Numbered from the stretch's first letter, positions 49,431-63,228 are shown. The stretch: 64,000 bases of DNA from Salminus brasiliensis (GCF_030463535.1 NC_132881.1:7742526-7806525), one strand, 5' to 3'. A program made the numbers and translations. Notes: generated by a model from the sequence alone, not told the origin.

Positions 49431-49679
49431 TTTTTTTTTTACAAAGAATGTAAGATGATGGCAACCATTCAGCTAATTCCCACCTACCCAACATCTGGCC
49501 TTCACATGTGTCCAGTAGATGTGTGTGTGTATCTGTAACAGTGTGGTCAGCTAGGCAATGGTTTTAATGGTTCGTTTTCAGGGGAAAACACTGCATTTGG
49601 CAATGCTAGCTAAACAGCAGTGTCTGAAAACTATAACCAAACTTTCATTTCCCTCTTGTAGAGGCTTCCAGCCTAAATA

Positions 49680-49852
49680 CAGTGAAGGCGCTTGTTTGCC
49701 ATCGCCACGCCTGTCAGGATCCAGAGGCGGAGTGCGGGATGGCTGTTATTTTCCACAGGGAGAGGGAGAGAGGGAGGAATTACCTCCTATGAGTTTCTCG
49801 CTTAAAGCTCCAGCGCTGGGTGGGAGAAAACTCTCAGAGCTCAACACTCAGG
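49680..49852 (+). promoter_or_regulatory. capn2: Calpain 5' UTR and proximal upstream region
   Basis: Sequence immediately before the start codon is purine-rich (GGGAGAGGGAGAGAGGGAGG at 49759-49778) with no TATA box that I can see. The bases before ATG are ACTCAGG, a moderate start context. The transcription start is not determinable. Confidence 0.3.
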
Positions 49853-52800
49853 ATGTCCGGAGTAGCGTCCACGCTGGCCAAGAAAAGGGCACTGGCCGCG
49901 GGCTTCGGCACCAACGCCAATGCGGTGAAGTACCTGAACCAGAACTTTGAGGGTCTGAGGAGCGAATGTCTGAGCCGTGGGCAGCTGTTCTGCGACTCCA
50001 CTTTTCCGGCCAGCCCCGAATCTCTGGGATTTAACGAGCTGGGACCAAGATCGTCCAAAACCAGAGGCGTTGAGTGGAAAAGACCCGGGGTGAGTCCCCC
50101 CCCCTCTTTCATATACAATCTTTAAATCCTTAGAGAGCAAGAATACTGCTTTAATCCTGGACTGATAAGTGATGGAAACGCCCATTGTTCCTCCAAGTGA
50201 TCTAATTAGCTGCTGAGTCTTCAAAACTTCTACTATATCCTATTTCCTAATTCCCTGCAGGAAAAGTTTGATCTGTTGACTCTTATACAGCTGATGATGG
50301 TACTATAGAAAATAACAGAGTTTAAAGCCAGTGCTGACATGAGGCCAGCAAATGAATCACCCTGAGGTCATCCTGGACACCAAGAGTTGGAAAATATATG
50401 CTTAGTGTATGTGCAGTGTCTATCTGTCCTGGCTTACACACTCACCTAGCACTTTACTAGGAACACTGTGTACTAAATACTCTCCGAAGGGCCTCCTTTT
50501 GCTCTCCAAACAGCCTCAAAGCTTCGTGGCATGGATTCCACAAGATGCTGGAAGCATTCCTTTCAGATCCTGGTCCATGCTGACTCAAAATTCCAGCAGA
50601 AAATGAAATGGAAATCTTCTTGGATTCAGAGCCGGTGACTGGGAAGACCACTGGAGAACACTGAACTCATTGTCATGTTCGTGAAACCAGTTTGAGACAT
50701 GTTGTGCTTTTTGACGTGGTTTGACGTTAACATGCTGGACGTAGCCGTTAGAAGATGGGCAAACTGTGAAGAACGTGGTCAGCAACAATACTCACCATCC
50801 TCACCATTGCTGACACAAGGCAGGTTGAGTCCATGGATTCATGCTGTTGGTTACAATTTCAGATTTCAGATTCATCACCTGTCCAGTTTTGGTGGGCCTG
50901 TGCCCACTGCAGCCTCAGCTTTCTGTTCTTGGCTGAAAGAAGTAGGACCTGGCTTTGTTCTCTGGTGTTGTAGCCCATCTGCCTTAAGGCTGGATGTGTT
51001 GTACATTCTGAGATGCTTTTATGTTCACCACAATTGCACAATGTGGCTTTCTTAACTACCATAGTCTTTCTGTTAGCTGCTCACATTTCAATAGGCCTGC
51101 TGTCTCTCAGTCATAGCCATTTATGCTCTGCTGGCTATACAGTGCACCTATAATAAAAAAAAGAGCAGCTTTGCTGTGTATACAGAAATGGTGTGTTTTT
51201 TTCACCTTAGTGTTTTAACAAAGGTGAATGCAGTGGATGGGTGCTATATGATAAGACACTAAATGGGAATTCACCTTTGAAATTACACCCAGAGTTAAAC
51301 TTATGATGTAAGCCAAGTCAGCGAGCTTGATTTGTGAAGTGCACTGATCTAAAGAAACTTACTGAGTTGCAAATAGTGTTGGTGACAGGAACCATATGTC
51401 TGAAATGTTTAAGGCCTCTTGACGCTCCCTCGCAGATGTGACAATACTATTTTTTTGCAAAACTTGATTAGTAAAAGACATTTATGGCTGAGAGATACAC
51501 TGTTGACTGTTATTTTAACCTCAGACTTTAGAGTGGTTTCAGACAGGAAATAAAATGGCTATATTTGTGACCCCTGGCTCCTGTCATCACCATGGTGAAG
51601 ATACAAAAGTCAATACGTTTCTGGAGAAAAGGCATGTCACTTACTGACTGCTGAAAACGAAAAAAATCATTGGAATTTCCTGCTGTGTCCAGTGTCGTGT
51701 AAGCTATGATGTAATTTAAGTTCTGATTTTTTACTCGGGAACAACATTATAATGCAACATTAGAGCTGTAAGCCCACAAGCTATACTTAACATTTGAGTA
51801 ATAGAAATATAAGGACGCACCAATAATATGTTATGACCATTGACTGCTCAGCACTGATTTAAAGAACATACAATTTGGGCCTTTTGGACACGTGCTTTTG
51901 TGTATTTATATTTGTGTATGTGAGTGTGTGTAAAATGCTGTACTGCTATCAATCAGTCTTGGCCTGTGTCTTGGCCTATACCCTGAGTTCATCTACTAGA
52001 ATCTGAATGAAGCAATACATTGAATATGGACTGTGCCTGAGTAGCTATCATAACACATATGTTTTTTCCCAATGCTGCTGTAGGAGTTGACATCCAGTCC
52101 GGAGTTCATTGTTGGTGGAGCGACAAGAACTGATATTTGTCAAGGAAGCTTGGGTAAGCTTACGTTTTCTGTAATTGTTGGAAAACTCAGATTGTTTACT
52201 GAATGCAAAACCAGGAAGATTATAAGGAACAGTGTGCATCTTTCCCAGGTCTCACATGTAATTGCAGACTGCAAACATTACAATTGCAATTACACTGTTT
52301 ATAGGGCCTTTCCCCACCTATCTTTATACGTAAGCATTAAACGAGTTGCATTTGTGAACACTTCTTGGGTAATTCCACATCTTTAATTTTGAAATCAGTA
52401 AACTTTGGCTTTTCTGGTTCATCTAAAGGTTATGGCGTAACCTCTCCGATGCTGAAGTGCCATACAGGCATTATCTTTCAGGAGCTGTTTATCTGTGTGA
52501 ACCACACTCAAAGTGTGTAGCTACATGTTTGTTGTTTGTTGTTATCAGATGTTTATCTGTGATATCAAATGTAGATCTCGCTGGTTTATCTAGCGGTTCT
52601 TCCTTCAATGCAGTGCTGATTGCGTCAGTTGGTGTATGGTTTATGATGACTCTAGTATCCGGTGGCACCCAGAAGATGGGTTCCTCTTTTGAGTCTTGGT
52701 TCCTCTTAGTGTTTCTTCCTCAATGCCATCTTAGGGAGCTTGGATACTAGAGCTTGGACCTGGATAGAATCAAGATTTCTGCAAAACAAAGCTCTGTGAC

Positions 52801-55800
52801 AATTCACCATACAAATGAACTACAGTGAAAGCAAAATATTGCCATGTAACGTGCTTAGATTAGGTTTGTAAAACATTTGGCAAATAGGGAAAGTACCCCA
52901 AATATAAAAGGTATTGTATTTAGTGCAATGGAGCATGACCTCTGTAATTTTGTTACCGTTTTCTTACAGTTTGGTTTTCAGTGGTTTTCCGTGACTCATT
53001 GTTTCAAGGCATTTACAAGTTTTGGAAATTCCAAAACATCAGTCTCAACCTCGAATTAAAGAAACAGTAGACTGTTCATCAGCTGTAAGACATAACTGAA
53101 GGTAGCACAGAAATAATTTATGTCTGTTTGTGTGTCTGCCTGTCCCTTACATTGTCCATTATTAATAAACTGTAAATTTGTAAATGACACAAACGAGGTT
53201 CCCAAAAGGCAAGATGGAGAACTTTAGGGTAAGAATAAACCATGGAAAAACTCACATAATGGTTCACATACAATGTTTTTTGTAATGTTCAAGTGCTATC
53301 ATAGCCAACATCTCAATATATCAAAAAAGTGTCGGCCTACAACTTATTTATTCGCTCTTAAAATTACTTTACTGCCACTAATAGCACAGTTTTCAACCCT
53401 AAAACAAAGCCCTGTGGGATGCCACAAAGGGGGCTAAACTAACCGGTTATCAAATAATTCATAATGGAATCTGCATTAGGACTAATAGCTGAAAAATAAA
53501 ATAAATAGGACATACTGTGTCCACTATTGTTTTATTGCAGCATTATACAATTATAATATTTAAAACAAAAGCTGTGCATGATAGTGTCCTAACATCTAAC
53601 ACTCTTGCCCCATTTTACAGAATGCTATTTATGATAATTGCTGGATGCTAGCAACATTGCAATTCAATTGTTACATCCCTTCTAGTTTTTCTAGCTGTTG
53701 CTATGAAGCTGTCTGTAACCAATGAATTCATTTGTATAAAGTCACAAGACAAATGTGCGAGCTGAGCCAAAAAGAGCCTGGCTGCATGAGTCATGTAAGA
53801 AGTTCTCTCTGCATACGCACACAGTTAAATCTTTGGCTTTGCTTTTAGCCACATCTCAGGCTGTATCGTTTTCCATGCTTTTTAGTCCAAGCCCAGGCCC
53901 GTCCCTTCCCCAAATTTAAACCACCCTCGCTCCTTGTTTCTTTAGTTGTGTGATTCTTTTGACTGCCTCTGTTTAACGAAAGCTAGAGCATTTCCTCACA
54001 CATAGACTCCATGATGGAGATATATGAGCAGACATTATTACTTAGCATTACTTAGCATATGTTATGACATATCCCAAAACATGGAAAACAGCAAGAATCT
54101 CTAGTCTGGTTTGTTTAGCGTGATACAAAGCTGCTTGCAAAGCTATTAAAAACCAGCTGTTCTGTAAAGAAAGATATCTCCGCTGCTGAACTGAGTGGTC
54201 TTTGTAAGATTTGTGGTGAGCACAGGCCCCCTGGGTGTGGCTGGATCATGCAGTGTGCAAAAATCTCCAGAAGGTCTGGAAAGAATTTAGGTACTTACTG
54301 AGGGCTTATGGGAAATGAAGTCCTACGTGCAGTTAGCTGAGTTAAAGCAGTACTCCTATGTTTTCAGTTATTTTCTGTGGTCATGCAATCTTCCTATGCT
54401 GCAGATGCTGCACTGCAGTATTACTTTCACTGAAAAACAATGTTGGAATGCTGTAATTATGTAAAGAATAATTTAGTGTAATAACGGTAATAACTTCTGT
54501 GCTCTCATCCACTGATATTTATTATGCTCCTGTATATTACAATATAATGTATTTGTTATTCTCTGTAAGACATTTTCTGTTTTTCCATCTTTAGGTGATT
54601 GTTGGCTCCTGGCAGCGATTGCTTCCCTCACACTTAATGAAGATGTGTTGGGTCGGGTTGTGCCAACAGACCAAGGCTTTGGAGATAACTATGCTGGTAT
54701 TTTCCACTTCCAGGTAAACAGGGGGTGATTTTACACTTGATTTCATATTTCATGCTATAAGCACTATTCACATGTATACAGTATATATAAAAATATATAT
54801 ACTGTATTCAGCAACAAGAACGTTGGTGAGGTCAGGATGTTGGATGATCAGCATCCCAGCTCATTCCAAAAGTATTGCATGGAGCCCCATAATTCCAGAG
54901 AACACAGATCCACTTCTCAATGTTGGGGTGCTTTATACCGCTCTAGCCCAGGTCTGGCATTAGCCATGGTGGCAGTAGGTTCATGTTTATGTGCTGCAAA
55001 GGGTCCAATTCTTTTGGCAGTACTTCTCTACAGTGACTAGACAAGCTATGTGTGTTAGCAATAGGTGCAACTGTAAGTAGCTGAATACATTCATTAGAAG
55101 GGGTGTCTGTAAACATTTGGACATATATATATATACATACCACATGACTGCCAAGAACTTGCAGGAAGGGTTAGACAAAAGTGGTGGTGCACTGTTCCAC
55201 TGTGCAGCGTTGTTTGCAACAGCATATTCTTCATGGAGGAGTCATTAGAAAAAAACCTTAATTGTGACCTTGTCCCAAAACGTAGCATTTGGAGTATGCT
55301 ACAGAACATCTAGACAAATGAGTGTCCAAACTGGATCTGGGAGCAATGGAAGAGGGTTATCTAGTCTAGTGAGTCTTGTTTTCTTTTTTATCTGACGGTC
55401 GGGTGCCTCTGCCGTCCACCTGGGGAAGCGATGCACCAGCATGCACTAAAGGAGAGTAAAGTGAAGATGTTGAAGGGAGTGTCTTGGTCAATGTTTTGCT
55501 GGGAAACCCTGGGTCTCGGCATTCATGTATTCATCAATTTGACATGTGCCACCTACATAAACATCATTGAAAACCAGATGCATACCTTCCGCAGTGTCAG
55601 GCAATAGCTAGAAGTGTATAAAGCCTTGGTAGGATGGAACTTCATTTAATAACGCCTCGGATCCTCGAATTAATCATCGAACATCTGCACCTCACAAACT
55701 TACTAATGCTTTTGTGATTGACAGTCAAAACTCCAAAGACTTTCCAGAAGATTAGAGAGAACGGACTGCCAAACGTCCTCGTAAACCCTTAGAAGAAACA

Positions 55801-58800
55801 CAAGCAAATGTCTATAGTTACATTAGATGTTCTGCATTCTAAAGAATCCCCAACACTGAGTTCCCACATGCATAGTTGGGTTTGAGGTGTGGTTTGTGGA
55901 AAGTTCTTGTCAGGATAGGAAGCTGCAGTGAGTCAGGATAGAGGAACACCCTCTTATCCCAGAGGAAGCGTGTTTCCAATGTGTTTGTGTGCTTAATTTT
56001 ACACCCCCCCTCAACTTCAATTCCACATCAAGTTTATTGTTCCGCAGCCTGATGAATCTGTGCCTTTAATCGAACGTGATGTATTGTTAGCTTTAATAAG
56101 AGGATGTGAAAAGAGGAAAGATGTTATATTTAAAAGTCTGATTAGCACATTCTTTTCATGAGCTGAAGGCCACGTCCAGACAGGTCCTGATGTGCTGAGA
56201 CTGTGTGAAATCAGCTGTGTATGTTTAACTGTTCATTCTTCGCATTCTCCGCAGTTCTGGCAGTTTGGAGAGTGGGTAGATGTGGTTATTGATGACCGTC
56301 TGCCTAGCAGAGATGGAGAGCTGCTGTTTGTGCATTCAGCCACAGGCTCTGAGTTCTGGAGTGCCCTGCTGGAGAAGGCTTATGCTAAGTGAGTGCACCT
56401 ATTGTACACGTTTTACCAGTGAGATAGAAAGTATGAAAGTTCTTTACTGTATTGATGCCTCATGATGGTGATTCAAACCAGATTAGACCAGCTTGATTAA
56501 ACTTGATATGCCAGGCAAAGTGGAGTTATGAATAGCTTGATTTTGGGAGCTTAATTATGGTCCACACCCCAAACTCCTCCCACTCAGCCCTATATAGGAA
56601 TCCTCATTCTCATTCCAACATTGCCTCGTAGAACTTCCACCTCCTTGTCTCCAACTTTCATCTTTTTCTCAATTTGGGGGGGCTTTGGCTTTGCACACTT
56701 ACTTAGAAACAACTCAGAAGTTTGCCTCCCTGTTCTAGTCTTCAAGGGCATGGGACTTACTAACAAAATTGTATTTCAGCCCTCTTGCCTTAGTGTTATG
56801 CTATTTTATTTTAGGCGCTTTAAAGAGATCCGGGCCCGGAGTGAACAAGCCAGAGGAAACAGCCCCTCAGATTAAGAGCAAGAAACTTTGAGAGGAACCA
56901 AGACTCAAAAGGGGAACCCATTCTCCTCTGGCCGACACAGGAAAACACAAAATTAGAGCCTCATATTAAAAAAAAAAGAAGCAGAAGTACTTTTAGGTAA
57001 ATTCAGCAACAAATAAACAATGGACAAGTCAATGCCTGGGCTCTGAGAGGCTCAATAGTCTAATGCGCTACTCCTATTGGCCGGGGGTAATGATATAGAT
57101 ATACAGGTCATAAAGAAAGCCAATAAATCCACTTCTTCTTCTTACATGGAAGAAGTGATATTTTTGTTGCCAAGTTATGAATCACCAACACATCAATAAT
57201 CCTTGTTTATAAATGTTACCATGGCAATATTTGCTTTTAACAACATGGTAAATATGGCAGTGTGTTCTATGAATCTGCCTTACTGTGTTTAAAATACCAC
57301 ACTATTGAGCTGAACTTTGTTGTAGCTAATCTGAACTAGGCAGATAGGAAACAGCAACAAAAGTACAACATTAGAGCACCGTTGAAAAGCTACACTCTTT
57401 TTATTGTAACCTATTGCATGCCCTCTGAAATGCCCTCCCAGTCTCCTAATTCAGATCTTTGTCGACTATAATATGGGATTTTTGCCAATTTAGGAACAGC
57501 TATGGAAGAGCTTGGCCAAAAAATAGCATATTGCTACCATTTTACTTAGCAGCTGCTGGACAATTGATTGAATGATGGAGGTACACTCCTAAAAATAATG
57601 GTACTAGAAAGGGTTCTTTGACTGATAGAAGAACCACTTTTGGTTCCATGAAGAACAATGCTTGTAAGAAAGATTCCTGAACTTTTAAATGGGTCAGATG
57701 CATGATTTCATGTTCTTCATGAAGCCAAAAGTGGATCTACTATGGCATGACTCAAAGAACCCTTTGTAGCACTTTTATTTTTAAGTATTTTATTAAAAAA
57801 AACATAATTCTTAGCTCCTCGTAAACTTTACTGACTGCAGTTTGTTTCATGTTTAACTTGCATTGCATTGAATACTATGCTGTGACCTGCTCTGTGTCTA
57901 AGGCTGAATGGCTGCTACGAGGCTCTCTCTGGGGGCTCCACCACTGAGGGCTTTGAGGACTTCACTGGAGGAATAGCGGAGATGTATGAGCTCAGATCTG
58001 CTCCACGTGACATGTTCAAAATCGTCCAGAAGGCTCTGGAATCTGGTGCTCTGTTGGGATGCTCCATAGACGTATGACCTACTAATTATGTTTTTAGTCA
58101 GGCTTAGATGACTGAGGAGACAGTGGACTTGTTTTTATGTTAAAGGAATGCTCCACAGTTTTTCAGCTTAATCTGTCTATATCTGTCGTATATAATAGAG
58201 CTGTTGTGCAGTCGCTGTATTTTGTTAGTAATTGAATCAAATTTTCCAATTATTGCCTATGGTAATCATGCAAATTCATTTCTCTGCAGATCACCAGTGC
58301 GGCAGACTCTGAAGCCATCACTTATCAGAAGCTAGTGAAGGGACACGCCTACTCTGTGACAGGGGCTACTGAGGTCAGCCATCTGGGCTTCCTTCCTTTT
58401 CTTATTCTCTGCAAAGGCTGTTGGAGTAGTTCCATACTTAAAGCAGTGTTGTGAGAGAAACCTAAATTAAACTTCATGTGTACTAGGTCAACTTCCGTGG
58501 ACGAAAGGAAAAGCTTATCAGAGTGCGTAACCCTTGGGGTCAGGTGGAGTGGACCGGAGCCTGGAGTGACAAGTATGATCAAGTTCTGACCATTTAAACA
58601 GTATTCAATTAAATATTAATAATATAGAGCAATGGGCCTCATTCACCAATACCTTCATAAGAATATGCTAATGGATATGGATCTGGGACGCCATGCCTCA
58701 CTGTTGAGCCTTCTGGAGGTGTCATGGGCTTAATTCAGAGAAAACACTGACGACGGGAGGTGCCTACCTGATGAACCTGTGAATAGCTCACAATGTAGTG

Positions 58801-61800
58801 GGTGATTAGAATATGGGGGAGGGGAATGGACTGGGCCCTATGTGTAACCCAGAGTGTTAGATGCAAGATCTTTTTCTGTAGTATTTTACTTTAAGAATGG
58901 TTAGTGACTAAAGCCCAATGTCAGTAAAAAGTAAATATGAATGGGTACATGATAACTACAAGTAATTCTTAAGGAAAAGTTCTTAACTGTTTAATTAATG
59001 AAATGTGCATGCACACCCTCTGCCATATTTAAATCTTGTATATAATGTATTCTTCCATTATGTCTCTCTTGCTTGCTATACTCTGTTGCTATGTAGCTCC
59101 TCCGAGTGGAACTACGTGGATGCCTCTGAGCGTGAAAACGTGAAAGCTGATGATGGCGAGTTCTGGTACAGTAATAAAACCCACTTTTTTCCAGACACTG
59201 AGAACTGCTGGGTCATATTTTGTTATATTTTATGTATGTCTTTTAGTTGTATGTACCTTATATTTATACTCACTGGCCATTTTATCAGAAACACTGTGGT
59301 GCACTTTGTTCCATCTGCTCCTAAAAATGTATCAGCCCCTTTCTATCTGACTCTTAATCAGATATACCGTTTATCTCATTGGAGGCAGTTTTGGTGATCT
59401 TCCTTTCCCTTTCTTAATGCAAGTTCTCTTTAGAAATGTAAGCAAATAAACAAACAGTCAACAAATAAAAGTGGTCTCTGATTTGTGTAGAGCAGAGTAC
59501 ATGGGAAAAAGTGAGTGCACAGTACGTACATGGTGAATAAATTTGAATTAAGACCTATGATGTAAAAATTGATGCGTTTAACACAGTGGAACCTTTACAC
59601 CAAGTCAGACTCATTTTAGACCATTGGGGCTAGAAACCTCATAGCTCTCCAGATTTCCACTCTTTGCTTTTCTCTGTTCCCTGACTGCTTTTGCTGCCTA
59701 TCCCTCCTCAACACAAGAGCTAATTAGAGAGGTAAGCTGTAGTTTGTGGTTCTATGTAGACTAGGATGCACCTCGACAGACTACATAAAGTTGCTGTAAA
59801 ATACTGACCACCATTCCCCACCCTTTCAGCTCTGTTCCATCATATATTTTCTTTAACCTCCTTGTGTTTATGATCTATAGTTTATAGTACAGCGTGTTCC
59901 TGCTCATAATAAATGAATTTGTGTTCTGTTGCAAGATGAGCTGTTCTGCTCATTTGATCAGCCGGACTTTAATTACTTTTCATTCACCTCCTAAAAAGCT
60001 TATGGCCTGCCGGCGGGTCAAAGTGTTATTACAAACTACTATTTCCAAAGAATAACCCCACCAGTTTCTACAGAAGTCCCTGTAGTTATGTCTTAGAGTA
60101 ATACGCTTACAGTAATAAGCCTTGGAGTGTTATTAGATTATTATGTGTGTGTTCGTCATCAAAACTTGACATTGATGTTTTTTTGGGGGGGGTTTACTCT
60201 TTTTGTTTGTGTTCAGGATGTCATTTACAGACTTCACACGACATTATTCCCGTCTGGAGATCTGCACTTTGACTCCTGACACTCTTACTTCTGACTCTGT
60301 GAAGCACTGGAGTGTGTGCAAATTTGACGGCGGCTGGAGGAGAGGCTCCACAGCAGGCGGCTGCAGGAACCATCCATGTAAGAACTCCCCAGTATATAGA
60401 CTTTACTGAACCAGACGAAAATGGCTGCACGGATGTAAAAGCACTGAACTCTGCCCACATTCTTGCCCACAGACACATTCTGGATGAATCCGCAGTATAA
60501 GATCAGGCTGGAGGAGGAGGATGACGATCCTGATGATAATGAGGTTGGGTGTAGTGTAGTGATCGGCCTCATCCAGAAGAACCGGCGCAAGATGAGGAAA
60601 TCTGGGGAGGACATGCATACCATTGGCTATGCCATCTATGAGGTGAGCAGGTTTTGCCAGTTAAACTATTTAAATATATAGAGATGGACAATTCAGGTCC
60701 ATCAAAGATGAGCTGCAGCAGAGCCTGTGCATATTTTTCTGTCTGAATCTCCATGAAAACATCATGTTTGACATTCAGTTCAAAGTAACCTGTGTCATTT
60801 GTCTTCTTTCTAAATGTCACTCCAGGTCCCTTCTGAGGTTAGCACCCCAGCCAGAAGTCACCATGGATAAGATTCCATACACACACACTGAATGATCATT
60901 TTCCACTGTTGTCTTTTCATACATATTGATTCGGCTTACTATTTCTAATTCTTTTCTCTCTGACTTTGACCTCTCAGTTTCATGGGCAGAAGGAGGTCCA
61001 CCTCAGTAAGGAGTTTTTCCTGACCCATGCTCAGAAAGCTCGTTCTGAGACCTTCATCAATCTGCGAGAGGTCAGCACCCGCTTCAAGCTGCCCCCTGGC
61101 GAGTACCTCGTTGTTCCCTCCACCTTCGAGCCACACAAGAACGGAGACTTCTGTGTTCGCGTGTTCTCTGAGAAGCAGTCTGAAATGCAGTAAGGAGCGC
61201 TGACACCTTTCGATTAATGCTGGGCTTTAATAATGTCTCAGAGATGTACTCAAGACACTGAGGACGTTCAGATTAGAAGAACTACAGTTATTACTGCCGT
61301 CTCATTTACATATGATTAACATTCTGTATTGTCAGATTTGCTTTTTGCATAGAACTGCATCATAACGTTGACTTTCCAGTTCAAAATGCTAGTGTGAGTT
61401 TGGCTAGTATGAAGCTTACATGTGTAAAAAAGTCTGAAATGTTACAGGGTAACATCATATCATTATCATGCAATTAGAACTGGGTTTATGTTACATTATT
61501 TAATAAGTATTCATTTTTACAGAGTAGTTTATATGATATATATATATATTATAGTTTAAAATGAGAAATGTCGTTGCTGGCTGCAACAAATGATAAACTA
61601 AAACTATATAGTTTCACTTAGATGTATAGATTACATTTTTAATTAGATCAGCCAATATTATGGATAGGTTATTAAAGTTCCTTTAACCTTTGCATTGACC
61701 TTTATTGATGACAGAACCTTCATATCTTTTAGCCCTTATATTCAATACTGATAGACACACTATATGTATCTATGTATGTGGACGGACATCCCTTCTAATG

Positions 61801-62568
61801 AGTGCTTTCAGCTACTCCTTTGCTGACACAGATGTGCAAATACACACACAGCTTGTCTAGGCTCTGTAGAGAAGTACTACCAATAGAATATGACTCTCTG
61901 GGGGAGATAGACATGAACTTATTGGCACCATGCTGCCTAATGCCTGGAGTGGGCTAGAGGGGTATGAAGCCCCCCAGCACTGAGCTGTAGAGCAGTGGAA
62001 CTGTGTTTTCTGGAATGATGGTTGGTGCTCCATCCAATACTTTTGGGATGAGTTTGGGAGTTGGAGATAAGGTGAGGTGGTGATCATCCAACATTCATAC
62101 AATCAGATCCTTACAGCAATGTTTCAAAATCTAGAAGACAGCCTTCTGTTGAGACAGTAACTCCAAAAAAGCAGGATAAACTCTTTTTAATACCCTTGAT
62201 TTCATAAAAAACAATGAATGAGCAGCTGTCCCAATACTTTTGTCTTTATAGTGTGTATTTGGTTTAGAGCTTTATATCTCCTGTGTGCCATTTTGATTGT
62301 TTATTAGGAACAACGTACAAAATGGATATGTCTGCTATGTGTTCATAAATACTTCCTACTGATTCAGTTTCTCTGACATCTCTTTCAGGATCTGTGATGA
62401 CCCTGTAGAGGCCGATCTTGAAGACGTGAGAAACTCTCTTTATCTCTAAGGTTTTTGGATGTTTGTATTGAATGCTACTGATACATGTTTGTACCTTGTC
62501 AGGACACTGTGTCGGAGGATGAAGTTGACGCTGGATTTAGGGGCCTATTCACAAAGCTGGCTGGAGAG
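49853..62568 (+). CDS. capn2: Calpain-2-like catalytic subunit, 5' 14 exons (partial, continues beyond the window)
   Basis: Calcium-dependent cysteine protease of the cytosol, large subunit of m-calpain. Exons: 49853-50089, 52084-52153, 54595-54713, 56255-56388, 57903-58071, 58290-58373, 58487-58572, 59097-59165, 60217-60377, 60473-60642, 60826-60837, 60978-61189, 62389-62425, 62503-62568. They give 542 codons in frame. Sizes 70, 119, 134, 169, 84, 86, 170, 12 and 37 nt are those of classical calpains. Catalytic Cys105 (GDCWLLAA), His262 (KGHAYSVTG) and Asn286 (RVRNPWG) sit at the same numbers as in CAPN2. The protease core is about residues 45-345 and the C2-like domain follows, with acidic loop [11 protein letters not shown] and [17 protein letters not shown]. 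The penta-EF-hand domain has just begun at the last visible exon. N-terminus [19 protein letters not shown] and [17 protein letters not shown] resemble CAPN2 more than CAPN1; the a/b paralogue is undecided. Confidence 0.93.
50445..51065 (-). pseudogene. Tc1-like transposase relic (third lineage), copy 2, in calpain intron 1
   Basis: The left terminus CACTTTACTAGGAACACTGT is at 50450-50469. Minus-strand fragments include [40 protein letters not shown] and [20 protein letters not shown], giving HTH-linker and DDE portions. The middle is deleted and frames are broken. Confidence 0.85.
52655..52890 (+). repeat. Dispersed repeat, copy 2
   Basis: AGATGGGTTCCTCTTTTGAG and TCTTGGTTCCTCTTAGTGTT match the core at 49217. 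Calpain intron 2. Confidence 0.5.
54790..55125 (+). mobile_element. Tc1-type MITE, copy E
   Basis: AGCAACAAGAACGTTGGTGA, AATTCCAGAGAACACAGATC, TTCATTAGAAGGGGTGTCTG and AAACATTTGGACATATATAT match the family. The left end is lost in an AT run. Calpain intron 3. Confidence 0.7.
55140..55640 (+). pseudogene. Tc1-like transposase relic (second lineage), copy 2
   Basis: TCAATGTTTTGCTGGGAAAC encodes MFCWET, followed by GIHV and TTAYINII-like text. Upstream DGRV-type and CRPPGEAMH-like residues follow the transposase order. Same lineage as 7847-8150 but opposite orientation. Degenerate. Confidence 0.65.
56870..56945 (-). repeat. Dispersed repeat, copy 3 (inverted)
   Basis: AGGAACCAAGACTCAAAAGG and GGAACCCATTCTCCTCTGG are the reverse complement of the 49217/52690 core. 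Confidence 0.5.
57586..57790. mobile_element. Palindromic MITE in calpain intron 4
   Basis: ACACTCCTAAAAATAATGGT with AGAAAGGGTTCTTTGA at the left is mirrored by TCAAAGAACCCTTTGTAGCA with CTTTTATTTTTAAGTA at the right. Internal AAGAACCACTTTTGGTTCCA is also partly inverted. About 200 bp, noncoding. Confidence 0.7.
59268..59310. mobile_element. Terminal fragment of a Tc1-like element (third lineage)
   Basis: ACTCACTGGCCATTTTATCA and GAAACACTG match the terminus of the family at 50445. The rest could not be followed. Calpain intron 8. Confidence 0.4.
60020..60138. repeat. Dispersed repeat, copy 2 (pair of 3100-3212)
   Basis: GTGTTATTACAAA, CCCCACCAGTTTCTACAGAA and GTCCCTGTAGT align with 3120-3183. 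Calpain intron 8. Confidence 0.45.
60826..60837 (+). other. capn2: 12-nt calpain microexon
   Basis: GTCCCTTCTGAG (Val-Pro-Ser-Glu) lies between the acceptor CCAG and the donor GTTAGC. It is needed to link IGYAIYE to [14 protein letters not shown] in frame and matches the 12-nt exon known in conventional calpains. Confidence 0.85.
61757..62256 (-). mobile_element. Tc1-type MITE, copy F
   Basis: CACACTATATGTATCTATG at the left and CCAATACTTTTGTCTTTATA at the right are inverted ends. The interior GAGGGGTATGAAGCCCCCCA and GGAATGATGGTTGGTGCTCC match copies A-E. Nearly complete; calpain intron 12. Confidence 0.8.
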
Positions 62569-62921
62569 GTAAATCATTAGAATCATTTAGGTCATAACCT
62601 AAGCTAATGCACTTTACCTAAGAGACCAGCTGCAACATCTGATCCCATTTTAATGGCTGTTTTTGCCACTAATCTAGTCAGGGGGTAAATTTCTAAATGA
62701 AACTGTGGTTAAACACACCTCCTCTCAGAAAGAAACACACTGCTAACACCATGATGTTACACTGTTTGAGGATGTGCTATTTCAGGCTAGATTTGGTCCA
62801 GATTTTGATCAGATGCACTTTTTCCCTCCGATGGCCAAAGCCGTTAATATCAGCTCAGTACTGATACCTGGTGTCGGATCAGTATTGTCTTGAGGTACCA
62901 TCCTTTCAGCCAGTCCCACTC

Positions 62922-63228
62922 GTTAAGTCAAGTCAAGTGGGTTTTATTGTCATTTCAACTACATACAGAGTACACAGTGAAACGAAACAACGTTCCTCCG
63001 GGACCATGGTGCAACATAGACACAGTGCATACAAAACACAAGTGCAACACAAACAAACAAGTGCGGACAGACAACACAACACAGTACAGACCAGAGAATA
63101 ATAAATAATTGACAGTAGTGTGCAAGTTGTGCAATGTGTAATAAATAGAGTCCAGTGAGGTAGTAAAGTAAAGTTATTAGTGCAATGACTTTGTGCAAAA
63201 ATGCTTCCCCTTTTTTCCTGGGGTAAAT

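Noticed and set aside
49558-49950. 130-aa frame overlapping calpain exon 1 in another frame
   Set aside because: Calpain exon 1 is read from ATG 49853 in a different frame with clear homology and a donor at 50090.
49853-62568. CAPN1 as the calpain identity
   Set aside because: [10 protein letters not shown] start, [21 protein letters not shown] and FDF-like text favour CAPN2; a fish-specific CAPN2 duplicate remains possible.
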